DNA of 64,000 nt from Neotabrizicola shimadae. Its GTDB lineage: Bacteria > Pseudomonadota > Alphaproteobacteria > Rhodobacterales > Rhodobacteraceae. The translations under genes and the position numbers were made by a program. Shown here one piece after another: positions 21,464 through 29,498 of the stretch. The notes beneath the pieces are model-generated. The model had not been told where the DNA came from. It saw nothing but the letters and a program-made list of their open reading frames with translations, and searched no databases. The stretch's first letter is position 1. Each line of letters begins with the position of its first letter. The stretch is taken from assembly GCF_019623905.1 (NCBI RefSeq), contig NZ_CP069370.1:4017001-4081000 (forward strand). The letters run 5' to 3'.

Positions 21464-22696
21464 CTAATGCCCACCCAGAACCAGCGTCTTCACCGGCAGC
21501 GCCACGGCCTGCATCCGCAGGATCAGCCCATGTACGAAGCCGATGGCGTCGATGCCGTGATAGGCCACAGCCTGCAAGGTCGACAGGTCCGGGTTCTGCA
21601 GTTCCTCGTGAAAGCTGGAATACAGGTTGGCAATGCAGTTCGCCCCCGGCATCAGCCGATCCAGCCCACCGGGATAGAGGGCCTCCAGATACACCGTCAT
21701 GGTGCCGGTCGGGTTGTTCTGCGACAGGTCAATCAACTGGTCCGTGGGCCGCACCTGCCCCGTGGCGATCACCGACTGGATGTCGGTGACCACAACCGGA
21801 ACGATGGTCAGCGCGATTGCCGGGCAGGTCACCTCGCCGATCATGCCCTTGTGGATCACCTGGCTTTCCAGCTGGCCGAACCCGGCCTGCAGACCCACCC
21901 GGCCCGCTTCCGAAGGGATGAGGATTCCCGCCGGTCGCATGAACGGGTTGACCACATCGCCCGGCCGCAGGGCGAACTGCTCCAGTTGCCCATCGACAGA
22001 GGCATAGACCGTCATCTTCGAAAGCGCCGTCTCGGCTTCGGCCAGTTGTGCCAGGGCGCTCGCCTTTTCTGCGGGAAGCTGCACTTCGATGCGGGCCTCG
22101 GCATTTTCCAGCGCCGCTTGCGCCGCGTCCACCGCGCCCTGCCGGGCATCGACCGTGATCTTCAGCCGTTCGACATCGCGTTCCGAAATCGCGTTCGGGT
22201 TCCTCTGCCGCAGCTCGGCGCGCGTGTCGTACTCCTCTTTCGCCTGGTTGAAGGCGCCTATGGCCGCATCCAGATTGCCCTGCGCCACGGCAAGGTCGCT
22301 TTGCGCAAGAACGGAAGCGGCCTCCACCTCTTCGACGCGGCGCTTCGCGGTCTCGACCGCGGCCCTCTGGCTGCGGCTGTCCAGCGTAAACAGCGGCTGC
22401 CCCGCCTTCACCTCTTCGCGCAGGCCGACATAGACCTCTTCGACCCGCCCCGACCCTTCGGGCAGGATAGGAACCGTCCGGAAATACGATGTCACGCGGG
22501 TCGAGGCCGGGTGGAAGAAGAACACCAGCGTGATCAGCGTGATCGTCAGGATCACGCAGCCGACGATGCCGTAGCGCAGTTCGTACCAGACGGTGAAGAA
22601 GGTGATCTCGCGCCCAAGCCGCTTGCCCTGGGCGTAGCGCCGGTACAGGAAGTCCGGCAGGATCGTAAGCATCGAGCAGAAGAGAAGTTCAAGCAT
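21464..22696 (-). CDS. HlyD/EmrA-type membrane fusion protein (YiaV/YibH-like)
   Basis: 410-aa periplasmic adaptor. It has one membrane segment at about residues 45-65 (IVGCVILTITLITLVFFF), a first lipoyl-like half (GSGRVEEVYVGLREEVKAGQPLFTLDSR), a coiled-coil hairpin of about 130 residues rich in Ala, Glu and Gln, then a second lipoyl half and beta domains. It is paired with a small DUF3302 protein 3 nt upstream, the same pair as YiaV/YiaW or YibH/YibI in enterobacteria. No ATPase, MFS or RND pump gene is next to it. The AI-2E permease follows downstream. Confidence 0.85.
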   Translation of the reverse strand: MLELLFCSMLTILPDFLYRRYAQGKRLGREITFFTVWYELRYGIVGCVILTITLITLVFFFHPASTRVTSYFRTVPILPEGSGRVEEVYVGLREEVKAGQPLFTLDSRSQRAAVETAKRRVEEVEAASVLAQSDLAVAQGNLDAAIGAFNQAKEEYDTRAELRQRNPNAISERDVERLKITVDARQGAVDAAQAALENAEARIEVQLPAEKASALAQLAEAETALSKMTVYASVDGQLEQFALRPGDVVNPFMRPAGILIPSEAGRVGLQAGFGQLESQVIHKGMIGEVTCPAIALTIVPVVVTDIQSVIATGQVRPTDQLIDLSQNNPTGTMTVYLEALYPGGLDRLMPGANCIANLYSSFHEELQNPDLSTLQAVAYHGIDAIGFVHGLILRMQAVALPVKTLVLGGH

Positions 22697-22699
22697 GGC

Positions 22700-23122
22700 T
22701 CAGCCCTCCGCCTGCTGGGGCTGCGGGGCGGGCTGGGGGTCCGGCAGGGCGGGGGGCGCGGGTTCAGGCAGGCGTCCCGCAAGCTTTTCCAGCGATCCCG
22801 CCATCGACTTCAAGGGCGTGCCGAAATCGGGGAAGTCGATCATCGCCAGGATGAGCGCCGCCACCCAGAAGATATTCTGGTGCGTGAACAGCGCCAGAAG
22901 CGCCAGCACCGCCACGATGTCCATCTGCAGCTTCTTGGTGCTGGATGCCATGTGTTCAGGCAGGGCATGCAGTTTCAGATACAGGATCCCGACGCCGAAG
23001 ACGGCCAGGACCATGAACCAGATCGTGAAGGTCATCAGCCCGTCCGACCCGTCAGGGCCGGGCAGGAAGAACGGCAGATGATCGGTTGCTGCTGCGTGAA
23101 CCTCGGCGCCCGTTGTGCTCAT
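22700..23122 (-). CDS. DUF3302-like small inner-membrane protein
   Basis: 140 aa with two transmembrane segments (about residues 30-50 and 67-90: MTFTIWFMVLAVFGVGILYL and VAVLALLALFTHQNIFWVAALI). The polar loop LHALPEHMASSTKKLQ resembles the loop of YiaW/YibI, which are DUF3302 partners of HlyD-like adaptors. The C-terminal ~30 residues are proline-rich and look unstructured. The gene opens the minus-strand HlyD operon; the 249-nt divergent region upstream holds a palindrome copy and an FNR-type box. Confidence 0.6.
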   Translation of the reverse strand: MSTTGAEVHAAATDHLPFFLPGPDGSDGLMTFTIWFMVLAVFGVGILYLKLHALPEHMASSTKKLQMDIVAVLALLALFTHQNIFWVAALILAMIDFPDFGTPLKSMAGSLEKLAGRLPEPAPPALPDPQPAPQPQQAEG

Positions 23123-23184
23123 CCGGCTTACTCCCGCTGTGGCGCCAATCTGCACCCGAAGCCGACCGTGCGTCCAGAGCCGGT

Positions 23185-23200
23185 CTTCCCCGCGGGGAAG
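23185..23200. repeat. Copy of the CTTCCCCGCGGGGAAG palindrome
   Basis: Single 16-bp perfect copy in the divergent intergenic region between the DUF3302 gene and the 23372 gene, 26 nt from the FNR-type box. Same core as the tandem array at 20255-20342. Confidence 0.85.
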
Positions 23201-23225
23201 GTTGCGCCATTCCCTCCCGGCTCTA

Positions 23226-23239
23226 TTGATCCGCATCAA
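23226..23239. promoter_or_regulatory. FNR/FnrL-type binding site
   Basis: TTGATCCGCATCAA is a perfect match to the TTGAT-N4-ATCAA consensus of FNR-family regulators (FnrL in Rhodobacter). Its centre is 139 nt before the ATG at 23372 and 110 nt before the divergent ATG at 23122. If it works as a class II site at -41.5 on the plus strand, transcription would begin near 23274, with CATTCT (23262-23267) as a weak -10. Oxygen-dependent control of the 23372 gene is therefore likely, but this is inference. Confidence 0.65.
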
Positions 23240-23371
23240 GGCCGGCGCCAGTCCATTTTGACATTCTGCCTCCATGAATGCGCCAGCACGCCGGATTTGG
23301 TGTAGGCTGGGCCGGTGGCAGGGGCGGCCAAGGGTCGGCCTCCCACCGCTGCCGAGAAGGAGGAACCGATC

Positions 23372-23827
23372 ATGACCGACGACGCCCCGAAGGTTGTCAG
23401 CGCCAACGACCTGCGCATGGCCATTCTCCGCAAGGAAATGGAAGAGATGGAAAAGGCCGAAAAGGCCAAGGCCGCGCAGGAGGCCAGGCTGAAGGAATTC
23501 GCCGACAGTTTCCTGCACGACCACATCGGCGATGACGAACGCGCCATGATCCAGAAGCTGGTGATGAACGCCGTGCAGAACGGCAAGTTCGAGGCGCTGG
23601 TCTACTCGTTCCCCTCGGACCTCTGCACCGACTCGGGCCGCGCCATCAACAACCGCCTGCCGCACTGGCCCGAAACGCTCCAGGGCAAGGCGAAAGAGCT
23701 TTACGACCGCTACCTTGCCGTGGCCAAGCCGCAGGGCTTCCGGCTGAAGGCGGCGATCATCACCTTCCCCGGGGGGATGCCGGGGGATGTGGGGCTTTTC
23801 CTGAACTGGGCGCCCGAAGAGGTGTGA
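23372..23827 (+). CDS. Conserved hypothetical protein, FNR-box regulated candidate
   Basis: 151-aa soluble protein with no signal peptide. Residues ~15-50 form a charged helix (ILRKEMEEMEKAEKAKAAQEARLKEFADSFL), probably coiled coil. The rest is globular (DDERAMIQKLVMNAVQNGKFEALVYSFPSDLCTDSGRAINN..., ending LFLNWAPEEV). I do not recognise the family. The start is supported by GAAGGAGG about 9 nt upstream. It stands alone between a perfect FNR-type box upstream and a GC-rich hairpin downstream, so it is probably a single-gene transcript that responds to oxygen. Confidence 0.75.
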   Translation: MTDDAPKVVSANDLRMAILRKEMEEMEKAEKAKAAQEARLKEFADSFLHDHIGDDERAMIQKLVMNAVQNGKFEALVYSFPSDLCTDSGRAINNRLPHWPETLQGKAKELYDRYLAVAKPQGFRLKAAIITFPGGMPGDVGLFLNWAPEEV

Positions 23828-23838
23828 TCCAGGGGATT

Positions 23839-23858
23839 GGCTCCGGCAGGCCGGAGCC
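23839..23858 (+). terminator. GC-rich hairpin after the 23372 gene
   Basis: GGCTCCGG / CCGGAGCC, an 8-bp perfect stem with loop CAGG, 11 nt after the stop codon. No T tract follows, so termination is possible but not certain. Confidence 0.4.
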
Positions 23859-23918
23859 TGCCCTGCCGCTGGCCGGGGAAGGGACAACGGCAAGGCATCA
23901 AGGGGGAGGGCCGGTGCA

Positions 23919-25673
23919 ATGTCATCGGGATGGGGCGCGGGTTCCGGCCGGCGTCTGTTTTCCAGTCTGCGCGGGTATCGTCCCGCCCTCCTGCCGTCTG
24001 ACCTTCTGGCCGGTCTGGCAATAGCCGCCGTCGGCCTGCCGAGCGCGATTGCCTATCCCTCCATCGCCGGCCTGCCGCCGGAAACCGGGCTCTATGCCTC
24101 GATCGCACCCCTGATCGCCTATGCCGCGTTCGGCCCCTCGCGCCGGCTCATCGTCGGGCCGGATGCCGCCACCATGACCGTGCTGGCCGCCGTACTGGCC
24201 CAGATCACCGCCGGTATGCCGGCCGGGCAGGCCGCCGACCCCGCCGCGCTTGCGTCAGCCGTGGCGATCGGTGTCGGACTGACCTGCCTCGCCGCGCGCT
24301 TCCTGGGCCTGGGCGTCATCGCCAGTTTCCTGTCGCGCCCGATCCTGACCGGCTTCTTCGCCGGCATCTCGCTGTCGATCATCGTGGGCCAGATCGGCCG
24401 CTTCACCGGGCTCAAGATCCAGTCCGAGGGGTTGATCCAGCCTGTCGTCGAACTGCTCCGCCGTCTGCCCGAGGTGCACATTCCCTCTGTCCTCCTGGGC
24501 CTCGCCATGCTGGCCGTCATCGCCGTGCTCAAGCGGATGAACTCGGTCATCCCCGGCCCGGTGGCGGTGATCGTGCTGGCGACAGGGCTCTCCGCCCTCC
24601 TGGGCTTCAGCGAATTGGGCATCCGCGTGGTCGAGGACGTGCCGACCAGCCTGCCCGCACTGGCGCTCCCCGATATCTCGGGCGTCCCGCTGGACCTTGT
24701 GGTTTCGGGCGCCATCTCGACCTTCCTGGTCAGCTTCGGCGCCGGAATCATCACCGCCCGCAGCTTTGCCCAGATGGACGGCCAGACCACCGATCCCGAC
24801 CGCGAGCTGGAAGGGTTCTCCGCGGCGAACATCGCGGCGGGGTTCTTCGGGGCCTTCCCCGTGACCGCCTCCGACAGCCGGACGGCGGTGAACTTCTCGG
24901 TCGGCGGGCGCACGCAGGTGGCCAGCATCGCCGCGGCTCTGGCTCTGGTCCTGGTGATCCTGTTCCTTTCCGACGCGCTGCGCATCCTGCCGGTCCCGGC
25001 ACTTGGCGCGATCCTGGTGGCGGCGGCGGCGGGCCTGATCGACCTGCCTGCCCTGCACCGCCTGTGGCAGGTCAGCCGCACCGAGTTCGGTCTGGCCATC
25101 GCCGCCCTCTGGGCACCCATAGCCCTTGGCGTGCTGCAGGGAGTCGGGGTCGTCGTCGGGATCACCCTGCTGCATGTGCTGTGGAAGATGATGCACCCGC
25201 GCGACGCGCTTCTGGGCCTGCGACCCGGACGCGACGGATTCTACAAGCTGCACCGCACACCGGATGCGCGGCCCGTGCCGGGCCTGTCGCTGTGCCTGCT
25301 GGAAGGCAGCCTCCTGTTCTTCAACGCCGACACGGTGCGCGCCCGCATGGCCGAAATCGCCATGGACCTGCCCGCCGGGACGCGCTGGTTCGTGCTGGAC
25401 GCCACCGCCATCACCCAGATCGACACCACCGCCGCCACGGCGCTGGACCAGATTGCCCAGGATTTCACGGCCCTTGGCATCCGCTTCGGCCTGGCCGAAC
25501 TGAATGCCGAGGTCCGCGACCTGTTGCAGCGCGCGGGCGTCCTGGACCGGATCGGCCGCGACATGCTGTTCGAAGACCTGGGCGACGTGCTTCGGGCCTT
25601 CCAACGCCTCGACCCCGCCACGCCACCCCCAAGCCCCGTCCCGCCACAGCCCGACCCGCGGCTCCCGGCCTGA
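23919..25673 (+). CDS. SulP family (SLC26) anion permease with STAS domain
   Basis: 584-aa inner-membrane permease. The conserved N-terminal part is SDLLAGLAIAAVGLPSAIAYPSIAGLPPETGLYASIAPLIAYAAFG. A membrane domain of 10-14 helices runs to about residue 430. GGQTTD-type and 'FPVTASDSRTAVNFSVGGRTQVA' segments match the family, and a cytoplasmic STAS domain follows (about 450-560: RWFVLDATAITQIDTTAATALDQI). Possible substrates are sulfate, bicarbonate or dicarboxylates; sequence alone does not decide. Start ATG 23919 follows GGGGGAGGG. ppk2 begins 22 nt downstream. Confidence 0.92.
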   Translation: MSSGWGAGSGRRLFSSLRGYRPALLPSDLLAGLAIAAVGLPSAIAYPSIAGLPPETGLYASIAPLIAYAAFGPSRRLIVGPDAATMTVLAAVLAQITAGMPAGQAADPAALASAVAIGVGLTCLAARFLGLGVIASFLSRPILTGFFAGISLSIIVGQIGRFTGLKIQSEGLIQPVVELLRRLPEVHIPSVLLGLAMLAVIAVLKRMNSVIPGPVAVIVLATGLSALLGFSELGIRVVEDVPTSLPALALPDISGVPLDLVVSGAISTFLVSFGAGIITARSFAQMDGQTTDPDRELEGFSAANIAAGFFGAFPVTASDSRTAVNFSVGGRTQVASIAAALALVLVILFLSDALRILPVPALGAILVAAAAGLIDLPALHRLWQVSRTEFGLAIAALWAPIALGVLQGVGVVVGITLLHVLWKMMHPRDALLGLRPGRDGFYKLHRTPDARPVPGLSLCLLEGSLLFFNADTVRARMAEIAMDLPAGTRWFVLDATAITQIDTTAATALDQIAQDFTALGIRFGLAELNAEVRDLLQRAGVLDRIGRDMLFEDLGDVLRAFQRLDPATPPPSPVPPQPDPRLPA

Positions 25674-25695
25674 CGCCTGCCAGAGAAGGAGACAG

Positions 25696-26562
25696 ATGAT
25701 GCCCAAGAAGTCTGACAAGAAGCACAAGGCCAATCCCGTTCAGGACCTGCCGGATGCCATCACGCCCGAGGATCCCATGGCGCAGAAGAAGGCCGAGAAG
25801 AAGCGTTACGAAAAGGAGCTGGAACGCCTTCATGTCGAACTGGCCTACCTGCAATCCTGGGTCAAGGCGACCGGCGCGCGGATCATCGTGGTGTTCGAAG
25901 GCCGCGATGCCGCAGGCAAGGGCGGGGTCATCAAGGCCCTGACCGAACGGGTCAGCCCCCGGGTATTCCGCGTCACCGCGCTGCCTGCCCCATCCGACCG
26001 CGAAAAGACCCAGATGTTCTTCCAGCGCTACATGGCGCATTTCCCCGCCGCGGGCGAGATCGTGATCTTCGACCGCAGCTGGTACAACCGCGCCGGGGTC
26101 GACCGGGTGATGGGCTTCGCCTCGCCCGAGAAAGTCGAACACTTCCTGAAGCTGGCCACCCCGGTGGAAAAGACCATCGTGGACAGCGGCATCCAGCTCA
26201 TCAAGTACTTCCTGGATGTCGACATGGACGAACAGGACAAGCGGTTCCGCGAACGCATCGACAACCCGGTCAAGCAGTGGAAGCTGTCGCCGATGGATGT
26301 CGAAAGCTACCGCAAGTGGTGGGAGTATTCCGCTGCCTATGACGAGATGATCTCGCGCAGCGACAGCGAATGGGCGCCGTGGTGGGTCGTACCGTCCAAC
26401 GACAAGAAGCGCGCGCGCATCAACTGCATCACGCATCTTCTGTCGCAGATCCCCTACGAGCGCATTCCCTATGACAAGCCGAAACTCGGCAAGAGGGCGG
26501 CCAAGCCCGAAGGCTACCGCGAAAGCGGCCTTGCGCGGAACGTGGTGCCCGACGTGTTCTGA
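25696..26562 (+). CDS. ppk2: Polyphosphate kinase 2 (PPK2 family)
   Basis: 288-aa cytoplasmic kinase of the P-loop PPK2 fold that transfers phosphate between polyphosphate and nucleotides. Walker A is FEGRDAAGKGGVIKAL. The lid region has LPAPSDREKTQMFFQRYMAHFPAAGEIVIFDRSWYNRAGVDRVMGF, and Walker B is IVIFDRSWYNR. Single-domain length and the terminal MDEQDKRFRERIDNPVKQWKLSPMD fit the nucleoside-diphosphate (class I) type, though class is uncertain without alignment. The first of two adjacent ATG codons is used; AAGGAGA precedes. tRNA-Thr lies on the opposite strand downstream. Confidence 0.93.
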   Translation: MMPKKSDKKHKANPVQDLPDAITPEDPMAQKKAEKKRYEKELERLHVELAYLQSWVKATGARIIVVFEGRDAAGKGGVIKALTERVSPRVFRVTALPAPSDREKTQMFFQRYMAHFPAAGEIVIFDRSWYNRAGVDRVMGFASPEKVEHFLKLATPVEKTIVDSGIQLIKYFLDVDMDEQDKRFRERIDNPVKQWKLSPMDVESYRKWWEYSAAYDEMISRSDSEWAPWWVVPSNDKKRARINCITHLLSQIPYERIPYDKPKLGKRAAKPEGYRESGLARNVVPDVF

Positions 26563-26589
26563 CACGTCCGGGACTGGAGAGGGGGGAAG

Positions 26590-26665
26590 TGGTGCCGGTG
26601 AAGGGACTCGAACCCCCGACCCCATCATTACGAATGACGTGCTCTACCAGCTGAGCTACACCGGC
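26590..26665 (-). tRNA. tRNA-Thr (anticodon CGT)
   Basis: 76 nt including an encoded CCA. Acceptor GCCGGTG pairs with CACCGGC. The D arm is GCTCAGCTGGTAGAGC. The anticodon arm CGTCA-TTCGTAA-TGATG has anticodon CGT (codon ACG). The T arm is GGGGGTTCGAGTCCC. Transcribed towards the 3' end of ppk2. Confidence 0.96.
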
Positions 26666-26729
26666 ACTTCCATGGGCACCCTTTGGCGCCCGGCGGGTCT
26701 CTAGCACCGCCGCGCGCCGCTGTGTAGCC

Positions 26730-28181
26730 CTAATTTGCAGATCGCGCGACGGCTTCCAGGTCGATGGTCTCGCCATCCTGAGCGGCGGGGGAATCTTCCC
26801 CGCGGGGAAGACCGACCAGCAGGGGCAACAGTTCCGTGCCCGTGGCCGAAGGGCCTGTGCCCTCGACCGGCTCGCGCCAGCTCAGCGTATCGAACCCGCC
26901 GCAGTTGTCGCAGATGGGCGCCCATTGCGCGTGGATCGCCTGGCATTTGTCGCAGCACCATTGCGGCCCGCGCGGCGCGGTCAGCGCGCGCGCCAGCCAG
27001 CCGCGCACCACGGCCTCGTCGGCGCCCTCGCCGCGTTCGATGGCGGCCATCAGGGCGATGGACCGGGCGGTCGGATGTGTGCTGGCCAGATCGCCAAGCG
27101 CGCGGCGCGCACCGGGGAAATCCTCGGCAGCGATGTGCAGCTCGGCCATCATCATCTTGCTTTCGTCCGAGTCGGGCTTCAGCGACGCCAGGTCACGGAA
27201 CCGCTTGATGCGGCGGTCGGGCGTTTCCTCCGGCTCGATCTCGGCAAAGGCAGCGGCCAGGTCGGGGTGCGGTTGCGCCTCCCACGCCTTCTTCAGCACG
27301 CGCGCCGCCGCGCGTTTCTCGCCCTTCAGGATATAGGACCGCGCCGCCATCACCGCCGCCGGAATCAGGTCCGGCGACAGCTTGTTCGCCTCGATCGCCG
27401 CTTCCCGCGCTTCGATGGGGGCGTTTTCATCCATCACCACCGCCGCTTCCTGCAAGGCCAGCACGGCATCGCGGCGGCGATAGACGTCATTCGGCAGTTC
27501 GCCTGCCTTCCGCTTGGCGCCAAGCGTGGCGCGCGCGCCCTTCCAGTCCTTGTGATCGGCCTGCAGCTTCAGAAGGACGTCCTGGATGTCCTTGTTCTTC
27601 GGCTTCAGCGCAAAGGCCTTCTCGGCCAGTTTCAGCGCCGTGTCGGTATCGCCCTCGGCCAGCTTCTGGTTCAACAGCCCGACGATGGCGACATAGCGCG
27701 ACTTCGGATTGTGCAGAAGCGCCTTGTAGGACGAGGTGGCCCGCGCGGTGTCGCCCACCTGTTCGGCCGCCTGGGCCACCAGCAGCGTGGTCAGCTCCGG
27801 GCGGTCCAGGTACTTCTCGGCCTTCTGCGCGCGGGCAAGGGCCAGCCGGGATTCTCCACCCGCCAGCGCCATGATCCCCTCGGCCAGCGCCTCATATCCC
27901 TTGCGCTCGCGGTTGCGGTCGAAATAGCGCGAGATCGCGGTTTCGTCGCCCTTCAGGAAGCGGAACACCGCAACCAGCAGGCCAACCAGCTTGGCCACCA
28001 GCCACAGCGCGGCCAGAAGGATCAGGATGGCGATGACGGCCTGCAGCGGGCCAAGGGTCATCTCCCAGCCCCCGACCGTCACCCTCATGCCGCCCTGAGT
28101 GTCGATCAGCGCGCCCGCCCCGAAGGTGATCAGCGCGATGATGACGACGAACAGCAGGACCTTCAGCAAAGACCAAAGCAT
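26730..28181 (-). CDS. hemY: HemY-type TPR membrane protein with zinc-ribbon-like tail
   Basis: 483 aa. Two N-terminal membrane segments (LLKVLLFVVIIALITFGAGAL and AVIAILILLAALWLVAKLVGLL) are followed by HemY_N and a TPR-rich domain to about residue 390. The name comes from its place next to hemD in proteobacteria; the biochemical role is unclear and it is not the HemY oxidase of Bacillus. Residues 410-427 hold CX2C...CX2C (CDKC, CDNC), a rubredoxin/zinc-ribbon-like module similar in form to the tail of LapB. The tail continues with LPRGED (about 458-463), encoded by a copy of the dispersed palindrome. The ATG is 9 nt after the mic60-like stop on the minus strand's far side, so mic60 follows upstream in the same operon. 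Confidence 0.85.
   Translation of the reverse strand: MLWSLLKVLLFVVIIALITFGAGALIDTQGGMRVTVGGWEMTLGPLQAVIAILILLAALWLVAKLVGLLVAVFRFLKGDETAISRYFDRNRERKGYEALAEGIMALAGGESRLALARAQKAEKYLDRPELTTLLVAQAAEQVGDTARATSSYKALLHNPKSRYVAIVGLLNQKLAEGDTDTALKLAEKAFALKPKNKDIQDVLLKLQADHKDWKGARATLGAKRKAGELPNDVYRRRDAVLALQEAAVVMDENAPIEAREAAIEANKLSPDLIPAAVMAARSYILKGEKRAAARVLKKAWEAQPHPDLAAAFAEIEPEETPDRRIKRFRDLASLKPDSDESKMMMAELHIAAEDFPGARRALGDLASTHPTARSIALMAAIERGEGADEAVVRGWLARALTAPRGPQWCCDKCQAIHAQWAPICDNCGGFDTLSWREPVEGTGPSATGTELLPLLVGLPRGEDSPAAQDGETIDLEAVARSAN
26794..26811. repeat. Copy of the dispersed palindrome inside hemY
   Basis: TCTTCCCCGCGGGGAAGA, 18-bp perfect, in frame near the 3' end of hemY. It encodes the residues LPRGED in the flexible C-terminal tail. 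The core is identical to the intergenic copies. Confidence 0.85.
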
Positions 28182-28190
28182 GATCGCCCC

Positions 28191-29432
28191 CTATTCCCGA
28201 CCGAGCGCGGCGGCGATTTCCGTGGTGGCGGCCAGGGCCCCGATCCGCGCCTTGGCCTGATCGGCCCAGGGCTGCATCGCCGCCTGACCTTCCGGCGGCA
28301 GGGCGGCCAGTTCGGCCAGCGCCTCGACCAGACGGTCATCCTGCACCGCTGCCTCGGCGCGCGACAGGACGGCGTCAGGATCGTTGCCTTCGCGCGGGTC
28401 CAGCGAGCGGATGCCCGTCTCGGTCCGCAGGAAAGTCAGCGCCCGGTCGGTCCAGCCGGCGCCCATCTGCGCCTTGAGCGACGCCTCAAGCGCGGCGCGG
28501 GCTGCATCGGGGAAGCTGTCGGTCAGCAATTGCAGCGTGGGCACACCCGTGGCGGCATGGGCGGCCAGCGCCTCCGGCACCGGGTCCAGTCCCAGATCGC
28601 CCAGGGCGCCTTCATAGGGCACCCCACTGTCCAGCGCGGCTTGCAGCCGCGACAGGGCAGCGCCGGCCAAAGCGGCCTTGGCGGCCGCGGCGCTGGCCTC
28701 GGCCAGCTTCTGCGCCTCGGCCTGCGCGGCCTCCAGCTGCGCCTTCACTTCTGCGGCCTGGGCCGACATCGCCTCGGACGCGGCCCCTCCATTGGATTTC
28801 AGCGCGGCCACTTCGGCCTGCAGGGCAGCAATGGCCTGCGCCGCATCGGCCGGCAAGGCGCCGGTCCCGGCAGCGGCAGAGGCCGGCGGCTGATCGGAAA
28901 GTGCCGTCACCCTGGCTTCCAGCGCGGCAAGCCGGGACTCGATGCCGGAAAGATCGGGGGCAGCCGGCGTCTGTGCCGAAGCCACCGCGGCCTCCAGCGC
29001 CGACACACGCTCGATCAGAAGCGGGTCCACCGTGACGGGGGCAGGCAGTTCGGCGATCTGCGCCTTGAGCGCCGAAATTTCCTGTTCGGTCGTGGCAAGC
29101 GACTCGGTCAGACCGGCGGCAGCGGGCATCGGCAACAAATCCGGCGGGCCATAGCGCAGCGCGGCATAGCCGGCGCCAAGGGCCAGCACCGCCCCGATCA
29201 CCCCCCCCATCAAGGCGCCCGACCGTCGCGGCGGCGGCGCGGGCGGCGTGGCAGGCCGCGCCGGCGAGGGCGGCACGGGTGGAACATCGGCGGCGGGCGG
29301 AACCGGCTCGGGCGTCACCACGGGCTTCACCTCGGCCTCGGGCGTGTCGTCGGTCCGGGCCGGATCGCTGTCTTCGACGGCCTTCAGCACATCGTCCTGG
29401 GCCTCCGTTTGCGGGCTGTCCTTGTCTGACAT
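28191..29432 (-). CDS. Mitofilin/Mic60-like inner-membrane protein
   Basis: 413-aa protein: an acidic, proline-rich cytoplasmic N-terminus (about residues 1-70), one membrane segment (ALMGGVIGAVLALGAGYAAL, about 75-95), a long Ala/Glu-rich coiled coil (about 105-260) and a C-terminal helical domain (about 270-413) that fits the mitofilin domain. Alphaproteobacterial Mic60 homologues are known to sit beside heme genes and to shape intracytoplasmic membranes, and this gene lies between hemD and hemY. The ATG at 29432 begins MSDKDSPQTEAQ. It was assigned by architecture and context, since sequence conservation in this family is low. Confidence 0.75.
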   Translation of the reverse strand: MSDKDSPQTEAQDDVLKAVEDSDPARTDDTPEAEVKPVVTPEPVPPAADVPPVPPSPARPATPPAPPPRRSGALMGGVIGAVLALGAGYAALRYGPPDLLPMPAAAGLTESLATTEQEISALKAQIAELPAPVTVDPLLIERVSALEAAVASAQTPAAPDLSGIESRLAALEARVTALSDQPPASAAAGTGALPADAAQAIAALQAEVAALKSNGGAASEAMSAQAAEVKAQLEAAQAEAQKLAEASAAAAKAALAGAALSRLQAALDSGVPYEGALGDLGLDPVPEALAAHAATGVPTLQLLTDSFPDAARAALEASLKAQMGAGWTDRALTFLRTETGIRSLDPREGNDPDAVLSRAEAAVQDDRLVEALAELAALPPEGQAAMQPWADQAKARIGALAATTEIAAALGRE

Positions 29433-29498
29433 CGACGCGAGTCCTTTCCGGGGCCGGTTGCCCCCTTGTCCGACCCTACCCGCGCAGGGCACATGGCT

